Shown here piece after piece: positions 52,782 through 59,638 of a DNA stretch of 64,000 nt (within the stretch, counting starts at the first letter, position 1; each line of letters opens with the position of its first letter). The position numbers and the translations under genes are program-made. The stretch is taken from contig NZ_JAFHKT010000151.1 of assembly GCF_017052465.1 (NCBI RefSeq), positions 1 to 64,000 on the forward strand. Direction: 5' to 3'. Source of the stretch: Arthrobacter pascens (GTDB taxonomy: Bacteria > Actinomycetota > Actinomycetes > Actinomycetales > Micrococcaceae). The notes under the pieces were generated by a model. That model worked only from the letters and a program-made list of their open reading frames with translations. It searched no databases and was not told the DNA's origin.

Positions 52782-54157
52782 AAGCCGCCGCCGCCAGCGT
52801 CTGCTGCCATGTTGGCGAAACGGGAGTAGTGGCCCTGGAAGGCCACCACGATGTCCTTGGTGGGGCCGTTACGGTGCTTGGCGATAAGGATGTCCGCTTC
52901 GCCGGCACGCGGTGACTCCTTGTCGTAGACATCCTCGCGGTGCAGGAGGATGACCATGTCGGCGTCCTGCTCGATTGATCCGGATTCGCGGAGGTCCGAG
53001 ACCATGGGCCGCTTGTCCTGGCGCTGCTCGGAACCACGGTTCAGCTGGGACAGGGCAATGACAGGGACCTGCAACTCCTTGGCCAGCAGCTTGAGGGCAC
53101 GGGAGAACTCAGACACTTCCTGCTGGCGCGACTCCACTTTCTTGCCGGAGCTCATGAGCTGCAGGTAATCGAGAATGACGAGTTTCAGGTCGTGCTGCTG
53201 TTTCAGCCGGCGGCACTTGGCCCGGATTTCCATCAGGGACATATTGGGGCTGTCGTCAATGAAGAGCGGGGCATCATTCATGCGGCCCATGGTGGTGGCG
53301 ATCTTGGACCACTGCTCATCCTTGATGGTGCCCTTGCGGAGGTCCTGGAGGCCGATGGTGGCCTCGGCCGACAAGAGGCGCATGGCGATCTCGTTGCGGC
53401 CCATTTCCAGGGAGAACATGACGGTGGCGAGATTGTTCTTGATGGCGGCGGAACGCGCGAAATCCAGAGCGAAGGTGGACTTTCCCACGGCGGGGCGCGC
53501 GGCTATGACGATCATCTGGCCGGGGTGCAGGCCGTGCGTCAGTTCGTCCAGCTCGTAGAAGCCGGTCGGAACGCCCACCATGCCTTCGCCGCGGTGGCCG
53601 GAGGCCTCAATCTCGTCCACGGTGGACTCCATGACGTCCTTCAAGACCACGTAGTCCTCCGCGGTCCGGCGCTCGGCGACGGCATAGACCTCCGCCTGGG
53701 CCTGGTTGACGAGGTCCTCGACTTCGCCGTCCTGGCCGTAACCCAGCTGCACGATCTTGGTGCCGGCGTTCACCAGCCGCCTGAGAACGGCGCGCTCGGC
53801 CACGATTTCGGCGTAGTAGCCTGCGTTTGCCGCTGTGGGAACCGTCTGGATGAGCTCGTGCAGGTAGGCGGGTCCGCCGATCCTGTTGATCTCACCGCGC
53901 TTGGTGAGCTCGTCCGAAACGGTTACCGCATCGGCGGGTTCGCCGCGGCCGTAGAGGTCGATCACCGCCTCGTAGATGGTCTCGTGGGCGGGACGGTAGA
54001 AGTCCTGGCCCCGAAGGATCTCCACGACATCGGCAATGGCGTCCTTGGAGAGCATCATGCCGCCGAGGACGGACTGCTCGGCCGGAATGTCCTGCGGAGG
54101 TTTGCGGCTGCCCTCGGTACGGGTGCTCTCGATTGAGTCCAGGTGCGTAACTGACAA
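52778..54157 (-). CDS. dnaB: Replicative DNA helicase
   Basis: A 459-residue hexameric helicase, no intein. The N-terminal domain (PPQDIPAEQSVLGGMML) is followed by the RecA-like ATPase: Walker A AARPAVGKST, Walker B LVILDYLQLMSS, arginine-finger and DnaB motifs (SLEMGRNEIAMRLLSAEA; ALSQLNRGSEQRQDKRP). It unwinds DNA at the fork. TTG is the apparent start at 54157, with GGAGGA nine bases upstream; no ATG is nearby in frame. dnaB is separated from rplI by about 3.5 kb of other genes, though it often follows rplI directly. Confidence 0.96.
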   Translation of the reverse strand: MSVTHLDSIESTRTEGSRKPPQDIPAEQSVLGGMMLSKDAIADVVEILRGQDFYRPAHETIYEAVIDLYGRGEPADAVTVSDELTKRGEINRIGGPAYLHELIQTVPTAANAGYYAEIVAERAVLRRLVNAGTKIVQLGYGQDGEVEDLVNQAQAEVYAVAERRTAEDYVVLKDVMESTVDEIEASGHRGEGMVGVPTGFYELDELTHGLHPGQMIVIAARPAVGKSTFALDFARSAAIKNNLATVMFSLEMGRNEIAMRLLSAEATIGLQDLRKGTIKDEQWSKIATTMGRMNDAPLFIDDSPNMSLMEIRAKCRRLKQQHDLKLVILDYLQLMSSGKKVESRQQEVSEFSRALKLLAKELQVPVIALSQLNRGSEQRQDKRPMVSDLRESGSIEQDADMVILLHREDVYDKESPRAGEADILIAKHRNGPTKDIVVAFQGHYSRFANMAADAGGGGF

Positions 54158-54863
54158 AACTGCCGTCCTCCATTGTGTCCGCAGCCCCTCAGGAGGCCTG
54201 CGGCAAGTCTGCCTGTGCCGTTTGGATGCGTCTCGCCGCGGAAGCTGCTGCGCCGGCTAAGGCAATATCTACCAGCCGGCCCCGACAATTTCCGCGGAGG
54301 CCGCGAGTCCAAGGCGACGCCTCATCCACAGGTTTTCCACAGGGCACAGCCCACCCGCAAAGGCCCCTAAAAGGGGGTCCCCAGTCCGGTTGGCTGATGT
54401 GGCGCGCATGTCCTGAATCGGTGTCTCCGCTACGTTAGCGCCCGCCGGGCAACACACAAAGCGGCGAGTTTTGCACCTCTGTGGATAACCTGTGCACAAT
54501 GCCTCCCTGCTTGTGCACAGTCTGTGGGCGGAGGTGTGGATAACAAATTTCTTTCCAGCCTATATGCCGTCTGACCTGCGGAAACGTCCTCGGGAGGCTG
54601 TGGACTCAATATTTTTTTCTTGAACGTTCATCCACAGGCAAAAGCGGCGCATTGGGGATACCGGCCGGTAGGTTGAGGGTTTTTGGCTTGGAATATGCCC
54701 GCAGTGTGATCAATCTCGCCGACCCGGCCGGGCAATTCCTGCCTGTCCTGGGCCGCTCCCGCGGTGCTTCATGCGGCCAGCGTCAGCAGCGGCCCGGTTC
54801 GGGCGCCGCATACGTGTTCCTGCATATGCTGTGGATAACACTTAACTGGCCTAAGCTCTAGAT
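54158..54863. other. 706-bp gene-free region upstream of dnaB with clustered DnaA-box-like 9-mers
   Basis: Three exact TTATCCACA boxes (on the opposite strand, TGTGGATAA) at 54480-54488, 54535-54543 and 54830-54838. Three more with one mismatch: TCATCCACA at 54322-54330, TTTTCCACA at 54333-54341, TCATCCACA at 54628-54636. Two TGTGCACA palindromes at 54491-54498 and 54512-54519 are 21 bp apart. An AT-rich tract at 54607-54620 (CAATATTTTTTTCT) is unusual for this genome. No gene is supported here; a 69-codon plus-strand frame at 54652-54861 ends in a sequence unlike a protein. It holds the dnaB promoter and probably DnaA binding sites. Confidence 0.7.
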
Positions 54864-55301
54864 ATGGGCGACGCACTGATAGTCATACTGCCTGTCCTCG
54901 TTCTCGTTGCGGTCCTGTGGGCCCTGTCCACCGCGCTGAGGCCACGCGATTCCGGGATGTCGGAGGCGGAACGCTATCAGCTGGATCTCGCCATGCGGTC
55001 ACAGGCGCACTATGCCGCCCAAGTCCAGGCGGCAACCGCGGCGCGTGCCCGCGTTGACGCGGCTACGCGTCCCAGCCAGAACGAACAGCAACATACCCAG
55101 CAGCAGGATCACGCCCGGGATGCAGTCCTCGCCCAGGCCTCCCACGGCGCTGTTTTGCCCGGCGGCCAGCTCAACCCCCAGCTGGCGATCCAGCTGCAGT
55201 CAATGGTGCGCAACGGGCAAAAGATCCAGGCAATCAGGCTCCTGCGCCAGGCAACCCGTTCGGACCTCTTAACCGCCAAGCAATATGTAGATCGGCTTTA
55301 G
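54864..55301 (+). CDS. Membrane-anchored protein with L7/L12 C-terminal-like segment (first of a pair)
   Basis: A 145-residue protein. Residues 4-25 form one membrane helix (LIVILPVLVLVAVLWALSTAL). A hydrophilic middle rich in Gln and Ala follows. Residues about 105-145 read MVRNGQKIQAIRLLRQATRSDLLTAKQYVDRL, resembling the C-terminal domain of ribosomal protein L7/L12 (GKKIEAIKLLREATGLGLKEAKDYVD). That domain recruits translational GTPases; here it would hang from the membrane. No clear ribosome binding site before the ATG. The second protein follows 4 bp later. Confidence 0.75.
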   Translation: MGDALIVILPVLVLVAVLWALSTALRPRDSGMSEAERYQLDLAMRSQAHYAAQVQAATAARARVDAATRPSQNEQQHTQQQDHARDAVLAQASHGAVLPGGQLNPQLAIQLQSMVRNGQKIQAIRLLRQATRSDLLTAKQYVDRL

Positions 55302-55305
55302 AACC

Positions 55306-55872
55306 ATGGAATCGCTTGTGATCCCCCTCCTGATCCTAGTGGCCGTCACCGTCGCCGTGACACTGGCCGCTCGCGCATGGAGCCGGCGGCAGCGGCCCGC
55401 CGGCGGTCCCGCCCAGGCTCCGCCGGAATCCGCTGACCTGGCCAAAGTGGCTGCGGCAAGGCTTTCCGAGGACGAGCACCGGAGGCTCTATGCCCTGATC
55501 GCCCAGGGCCAGGCCATGGCTGCCATCAAGCTCTACTACGAGGTTTCCGGACTCGGGCTCCGTGCCTCCCGGGACGCCGTGGCCGCGCTGGCCGCCCACC
55601 CGCAGCCCTACCGTGCCGAACCGGCTGCGCCCAGCGAACCGGAAGCCGACGACGAAACTCCCCAGCGGTTCCCCTACCGGTACCGGGCGATCGCCAGCAA
55701 GGGTGATGTCACACGCGAGGTCAGCAGCAACATGCTCAATGACGAGATCTACGGCCGCATCCGCACCCTGGCCAAGAGCGGCAACACCGAGGCCGCCGCC
55801 ACCGCCCTCACAAAGCACTCGGACATCACCATGAAGCAGGCACGCGAGTTCATCGCCCTGCTGGACGATTAG
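55306..55872 (+). CDS. Membrane-anchored protein with two L7/L12-like segments (second of the pair)
   Basis: A 188-residue protein. Residues 3-22 are a membrane helix (LVIPLLILVAVTVAVTLAAR). Two segments resemble the L7/L12 C-terminal helix-turn-helix: residues about 62-95 (LIAQGQAMAAIKLYYEVSGLGLRASRDAVAAL) and 150-187 (TLAKSGNTEAAATALTKHSDITMKQAREFIALLD). A proline-rich acidic linker separates them. The gene lies 4 bp after the first and is surely co-transcribed. Both are tail-out to the cytoplasm by the positive-inside rule. Function unknown. Confidence 0.72.
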   Translation: MESLVIPLLILVAVTVAVTLAARAWSRRQRPAGGPAQAPPESADLAKVAAARLSEDEHRRLYALIAQGQAMAAIKLYYEVSGLGLRASRDAVAALAAHPQPYRAEPAAPSEPEADDETPQRFPYRYRAIASKGDVTREVSSNMLNDEIYGRIRTLAKSGNTEAAATALTKHSDITMKQAREFIALLDD

Positions 55873-55902
55873 CCAGTCCGGCGCTAATCAGTCGGGCGCC
55901 CC

Positions 55903-56283
55903 TTAGAAGTCGAAGAGGTCGCCCAGCCAGCCTTCCTTCTTCTTCGGCCGGCGCCGGTCGTAGTCGCGGTCATAGCCCTTGCCGTGGCCGCGGTCGTCAT
56001 ATTGCGGCTTGTCATACTGCGGCTTGTCATACCGCGGTTTGTCGTAGCGGGGCTGCTCCCGCCGCAGGTCGTGATTCGGATACAGGGGCGGCGGGACCAT
56101 GCCCGGAGCCGGCGGGGCGGCCGGCGAAGTCGCCGCGGCTCCCCCGAACGAGTCCGCGCGGTCGATGATCTTGTCCAGCTCGCCGCGGTCAAGCCATACC
56201 CCGCGGCACTGGGGGCAGTAGTCAATCTCCACACCGCTGCGTTCGCTCATGATCAGGTCAACAGAATCCACAGGACATTTCAT
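55903..56283 (-). CDS. Zf-TFIIB domain protein with YDKP repeats
   Basis: A 126-residue protein. The N-terminal zinc ribbon has CPVDSVDL, then CPQCRGVWLDRGELDKII (residues 3-40), the zf-TFIIB motif. The middle is Pro/Ala-rich, then four imperfect repeats of YDKP(Q/R) (RYDKPRYDKPQYDKPQYD), and a C-terminus rich in basic residues ending GWLGDLFDF. The ATG at 56283 is chosen over a GTG at 56292. Role unknown; zf-TFIIB proteins are usually small regulators or scaffolds. Confidence 0.75.
   Translation of the reverse strand: MKCPVDSVDLIMSERSGVEIDYCPQCRGVWLDRGELDKIIDRADSFGGAAATSPAAPPAPGMVPPPLYPNHDLRREQPRYDKPRYDKPQYDKPQYDDRGHGKGYDRDYDRRRPKKKEGWLGDLFDF
55996..56055. repeat. Four 15-bp tandem repeats inside the zf-TFIIB gene
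   Basis: Units of GTCATAYYGCGGYTT start at 55996, 56011, 56026 and (more diverged) 56041. They encode the YDKP(Q/R) repeat of the protein. The number of repeats may vary between strains. Confidence 0.75.
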
Positions 56284-56330
56284 GTCCCGCACAACGAGCG
56301 GCTGCCGGGAATAGTTCGCGGGGGCGCCCC

Positions 56331-56957
56331 TCAGTTCCCCGCGGTGATTCCGGCCAGCAACTGTTCAAACGGCTGGGACTCCAAGGACGGCTGTTTACTG
56401 CCGGGCTGCACACCGTCGAGAAGGTGGACAAACTCACCCGCCGCACGCTCGATTCGGTCCGAAAGCGGAGTTCCGCCGTCGTCCGTGTTTCCCCAGTCCT
56501 GGGGGCCGGCGAAAACGGCCGTCGCGGCCACACGGGCCCGCAGGTAGCTGAAGAGCGGGCGCATGGCGTAGTCGAGCACCATCTGGTGGCGGTCGGTTCC
56601 GCCCGTGGCAGCGAGCAGCACGGCCTTTCCGTCGAGCGACTTGGGGTCCAGCACGTCGATGAAGGACTTGAAGAGCCCGCTGTACGAGGCGCTGAAGACC
56701 GGGCTCACGGCGATGATGCCGTCCGACGCCTCCACTCCGGCGATGACCTCGGCGAGGCGGGGGCCCGCGTAGCCGGTGACGAAGTTGTTGGCTACGTCCA
56801 CGGCCAGGTCACGCAGTTCCACCACATCGACGGTGACGGCGTAGCCGGCCGCGGACAGCTTCCGCGTGGCCCCATCTGCCAACTGGTCGGCCAGCAGCCG
56901 GCTCGACGACGGCACTCCCAGGCCAGCGGACAGAACGGTTATGCGGCGGGTTTCCAC
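56331..56957 (-). CDS. NAD(P)H-dependent FMN reductase (CE1759 family)
   Basis: A 208-residue flavodoxin-like FMN reductase. Motifs are ITVLSAGLGVPSSSRLLADQ near the N-terminus, VSPVFSASYSGLFKSFIDVL and AVLLAATGGTDRHQMVLDYAMRPLFSYLRA. It would supply reduced flavin to a monooxygenase, or reduce disulfides or metals. GTG at 56957 is chosen since GAGGAGATC lies before it; an ATG at 57005 gives a 16-residue N-terminal extension with no ribosome binding site. Confidence 0.85.
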   Translation of the reverse strand: METRRITVLSAGLGVPSSSRLLADQLADGATRKLSAAGYAVTVDVVELRDLAVDVANNFVTGYAGPRLAEVIAGVEASDGIIAVSPVFSASYSGLFKSFIDVLDPKSLDGKAVLLAATGGTDRHQMVLDYAMRPLFSYLRARVAATAVFAGPQDWGNTDDGGTPLSDRIERAAGEFVHLLDGVQPGSKQPSLESQPFEQLLAGITAGN

Positions 56958-57101
56958 GGCGATCTCCTCAGGGTCGACTGCTTTGGACAGTACATGCGTT
57001 TGCATCTACCCCTGTCAACCCGGGCGCTCCGGCGTTTATTCCGGCTCAGAAGTTCAAAGGCTCTCAGCCCGTACCTGCAGAGACGGACGTACACTGCGTC
57101 C

Positions 57102-57524
57102 ATGGCAGAAAACAAGACGCAGGTGACGGGCGCCTCGCCGGATGACTTCCTGGCCGCCGTGGACCACCCTGTCCGGCGCCGGGACGCGCTCCGACTCCGA
57201 GAGCTCATGGCAGAGCTGACCGGCGAAGAGCCCGAGATGTGGGGTCCGACGATCGTGGGATTCGGCCGGTACCACTACAAGTACGACAGCGGCCGCGAAG
57301 GGGACTCCGCGGCGGTCGGGTTCTCGCCGCGCAAAGCCAGCCTCTCCCTGTACGGCCTCAGCGCCGCACCGGAGGCCGCCGAGTTGCTCGCCCGGCTGGG
57401 CAAGCACAAAGTCGGCGCCGGCTGCGTCTATGTCAACAATCTCGAGGACATCGACGAAGATGCCCTCGCCGCGCTGATCCGCGCCGGTTACCGCTATTAC
57501 ACGACTGTGGTCCACCAGCCCTGA
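57102..57524 (+). CDS. DUF1801 domain-containing protein
   Basis: A 140-residue DUF1801 protein (DDFLAAVDHPVRRRDALRLR; EEPEMWGPTIVGFGRYHYKYDSGREGD; GFSPRKASLSLYG). The family is widespread and uncharacterised. The ATG at 57102 is the start. Divergent from the FMN reductase gene. Confidence 0.85.
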   Translation: MAENKTQVTGASPDDFLAAVDHPVRRRDALRLRELMAELTGEEPEMWGPTIVGFGRYHYKYDSGREGDSAAVGFSPRKASLSLYGLSAAPEAAELLARLGKHKVGAGCVYVNNLEDIDEDALAALIRAGYRYYTTVVHQP

Positions 57525-57546
57525 GTGCCAGCAGCTTAACGCGAAA

Positions 57547-57588
57547 GCCCCCGCCGCCAGATTCCCGGAGGAATCCGACAGCGGGGGC
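57547..57588 (-). terminator. Terminator of the rpsF-ssb-rpsR-rplI operon
   Basis: GCCCCCGC (57547-57554) pairs with GCGGGGGC (57581-57588). Inside, GATTCC (57560-57565) pairs with GGAATC (57570-57575). On the minus strand the outer stem is followed by TTTCGC. It lies 51 bp after the rplI stop. Confidence 0.75.
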
Positions 57589-57638
57589 CGTCAGCAGTTC
57601 AGGACTGCGCAGCAATCAGGCGTGGGACGCCGGAAAGA

Positions 57639-58091
57639 CTACTTGCCTGCGACTACGTCGAGTTCGATCACAGCGGCAACGTCGTCGTGCAGACGGACGT
57701 TGGCCTGGTAGGAACCAACCGACTTGATGTGCGTCGGCAGTTCAACCTTGCGCTTGTCGATGCGGCCAAGGCCAGCGGCCTCAACAGCGTCAGCAACGTC
57801 GGCCTGCTTGACCGTGCCGAACAGGCGGCCGCTTTCGCCAGCCTTGACAACCAGCTTGACCGGCTTAGCGGACAGAGCGGCGGCCTGCTTCTGAGCATCT
57901 TCCAGGGAAGCGTGCTCGCGGGCGACGCGGGCAGCCTTGATGGACTCAACCTGCTTCTCGCCACCCTTGGTCCAGGTCAGAGCGAAGCCGCGGGGCAGCA
58001 GGAAGTTACGTGCGTAACCGTCCTTGACCTCGATGACGTCGCCAGCAGCACCGAGACCGGTGACTTCGTGGGTCAGAATGAGCTTTGCCAT
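57639..58091 (-). CDS. rplI: 50S ribosomal protein L9
   Basis: A 150-residue L9. The N-terminal domain has the signature GLGAAGDVIEVKDGYARNFLLPRGFAL; the long helix and C-terminal domain follow. It is the last gene of rpsF-ssb-rpsR-rplI, 17 bp after rpsR. GGAAGGGAT lies before the ATG. Confidence 0.97.
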   Translation of the reverse strand: MAKLILTHEVTGLGAAGDVIEVKDGYARNFLLPRGFALTWTKGGEKQVESIKAARVAREHASLEDAQKQAAALSAKPVKLVVKAGESGRLFGTVKQADVADAVEAAGLGRIDKRKVELPTHIKSVGSYQANVRLHDDVAAVIELDVVAGK

Positions 58092-58108
58092 GTTAGTTAA
58101 TCCCTTCC

Positions 58109-58348
58109 TTAGCCGCGGCCAGCGCCGGAGTAAGGCAGCAGAGCAACTTCGCGGGCGTTCTTGATTGCCTGGGCGATCTTGCGCTGTTCCTGCACCGTGA
58201 CGCCAGTGACGCGACGGGCGCGGATCTTTCCGCGGTCGGAGATGAACTTGCGCAGCAATGCTACGTCCTTGTAGTCGATGACGGTGATGTCAGCGGCCTT
58301 CAAGGGGTTGGACTTTGGTTTGGGCTTACGGAGTTCAGCCTTAGCCAT
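58109..58348 (-). CDS. rpsR: 30S ribosomal protein S18
   Basis: A 79-residue S18 with the signature IDYKDVALLRKFISDRGKIRARRVTGV. There is no N-terminal cysteine-type zinc motif, so it is the zinc-independent form. It pairs with S6 in the 30S platform. AGGAG lies before the start. The 128-bp gap to ssb contains two hairpins. Confidence 0.97.
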   Translation of the reverse strand: MAKAELRKPKPKSNPLKAADITVIDYKDVALLRKFISDRGKIRARRVTGVTVQEQRKIAQAIKNAREVALLPYSGAGRG

Positions 58349-58371
58349 CGTGGAGCTCCTATTCTATGGAG

Positions 58372-58440
58372 CCCGTGGATGTTGATCCACGGGATGGTGG
58401 TGGTCCGACGGCGGCAGTCACCTCGGTGCCTTATGGCACC
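58372..58440 (-). promoter_or_regulatory. Two hairpins between ssb and rpsR
   Basis: CCCGTGGAT-GTTG-ATCCACGGG (58372-58393) and GGTGCC-TTAT-GGCACC (58425-58440) are perfect stems with 4-base loops. They lie in the transcript between two genes of the operon and could mark RNA processing, partial termination or autoregulation by S18. Confidence 0.5.
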
Positions 58441-58476
58441 CGGGCGGTCCCGGCGTCGGGCCTTTAATGTGTTGTT

Positions 58477-59052
58477 TTAGAAGGGAGGTTCGGAATCCGG
58501 GCCGTTGCCCCAGCCTCCGCCTGCACTGCTGACCCCGGGCGTGGCCCAGGGGTCTTCCTGCGCTGCGGGCTGGTTGCCGCCCCAGGTTCCTCCGGTATTG
58601 CCGCCCTGGTTTCCACCCTGGCCGCCACCGAATCCACCGCCGCTGTTGCCTCCGCCGAAGCCACCCTGGCCACCCTGACCGCCGGAGCGCTGGGTGCGGT
58701 TGACCTTGGCGTTGGCGTAGCGCAGGCTCGGGCCGATTTCATCGACTTCGAGCTCGATAACGGTGCGCTTCTCGCCTTCTTTTGTTTCGTAGGAACGGCT
58801 CTTCAGCCGGCCGTTGACGATCACGCGCATGCCCTTTGTCAGGGACTCGGCGACGTTTTCGGCCGCTTCGCGCCATACCGATGCGCGGAGGAACAGGGTT
58901 TCCCCGTCCTTCCACTCATTGGACTGGCGGTCGAAGGTGCGAGGCGTGGAAGCGATGGTGAAGTTCGCTACTGCCGAACCTGACGGTGTGAACCTCAGTT
59001 CGGGGTCATTGGTGAGATTACCGATGACCGTAATAGTGGTTTCGCCTGCCAT
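58477..59052 (-). CDS. ssb: Single-stranded DNA-binding protein
   Basis: A 191-residue SSB. The OB fold is residues 1-110 (GETTITVIGNLTNDPELRF; RVIVNGRLKSRSYETKEGEKR). A Gly/Asn-rich linker of about 45 residues follows (GGQGGFGGGNSGGGFGG) and the conserved acidic tip ends SEPPF, a close form of DDDIPF. It binds ssDNA and recruits replication and repair proteins. Confidence 0.97.
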   Translation of the reverse strand: MAGETTITVIGNLTNDPELRFTPSGSAVANFTIASTPRTFDRQSNEWKDGETLFLRASVWREAAENVAESLTKGMRVIVNGRLKSRSYETKEGEKRTVIELEVDEIGPSLRYANAKVNRTQRSGGQGGQGGFGGGNSGGGFGGGQGGNQGGNTGGTWGGNQPAAQEDPWATPGVSSAGGGWGNGPDSEPPF

Positions 59053-59107
59053 CTACTGCCTCCTTGTTCGTTCCTGCGGGGTAAAGAATGAAAGCCGGGT
59101 GCTGAAA

Positions 59108-59413
59108 TTACTCAGCAACGACCTTCTGCTCTTCGGGGCGGGTGATCTTGGTGCGCATGATGGTCTCGTTGAGACCCAGCTGGCGGTCAAGTTCCTTGGC
59201 GGTTTCCGGCTTGGCGGTGAAGTTCACCACGGCGTAGATACCTTCGGACTTCTTCTTGATGTCGTAAGCGAGGCGACGGCGGCCCCAGATGTCAACCTTT
59301 TCGATGGTTCCACCATCGTTGGTGATGACATTCAGGAACTTCTGAAGCGACGGCTCTACGGTACGCTCTTCGACCTCGGGGTCGATGATTACCATCAATT
59401 CGTAAGGACGCAT
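59108..59413 (-). CDS. rpsF: 30S ribosomal protein S6
   Basis: A 101-residue S6 (MRPYELMVIIDPEVEERTVEP; IEKVDIWGRRRLAYDIKKKSEGIYAVVNF). ATG at 59413 has AAAGGAGGTG upstream; four further residues in frame upstream lie before this strong site and are left out. First gene of the operon. Confidence 0.97.
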   Translation of the reverse strand: MRPYELMVIIDPEVEERTVEPSLQKFLNVITNDGGTIEKVDIWGRRRLAYDIKKKSEGIYAVVNFTAKPETAKELDRQLGLNETIMRTKITRPEEQKVVAE

Positions 59414-59442
59414 ATGTGAACCCACCTCCTTTGGGCTAAGCG

Positions 59443-59461
59443 GTTACGGCATTTCCGTAAC
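59443..59461 (-). promoter_or_regulatory. Hairpin in the rpsF leader
   Basis: GTTACGG (59443-59449) and CCGTAAC (59455-59461) form a perfect 7-bp stem with a 5-base loop, about 20 bases before the rpsF ribosome binding site. Confidence 0.55.
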
Positions 59462-59474
59462 AGGAGGTTCATTT

Positions 59475-59523
59475 GCGGTGCTGTGCATGCCCTTCTCCAA
59501 ATTGGAGGGAGGACGCAGCACAG
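59475..59523 (-). promoter_or_regulatory. Candidate S6:S18 ribosomal leader
   Basis: On the transcribed strand CTGTGC pairs with GCACAG (the 59481-59486 and 59518-59523 positions), enclosing a CTCC/GGAG inner stem and followed directly by CACCGC (59475-59480). A stem next to a conserved CACCG/CCG element is the feature of the S6:S18 leader, by which S6 and S18 repress their own operon. The possible -10 is TAGGAT (minus strand, 59532-59537). Assignment rests on this fit only. Confidence 0.5.
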
Positions 59524-59638
59524 ACTTCCCTATCCTAGTGCATCGCAGAGGGTTTCCGCGATTCATGAGCTGGTTTGAGGCTACCGCGGTGCTGACTCGG
59601 GCGTCAGCCGCGGCGGCCCGTATGTGGATAACGGCACG

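Noticed and set aside
54652..54861. A 69-codon plus-strand frame in the gap before the L7/L12-like genes
   Set aside because: It has no ribosome binding site, spans a DnaA box and has a composition unlike the neighbouring proteins.
54158..54863. The DnaA-box cluster as the chromosomal origin oriC
   Set aside because: There is no dnaA, dnaN, rpmH or parAB gene nearby, and only six boxes. Titration or dnaB control is as likely. Skew data would be needed.
55996..56055. The 15-bp repeats as a CRISPR array
   Set aside because: They are direct tandem units without spacers and encode the YDKP repeat in frame.
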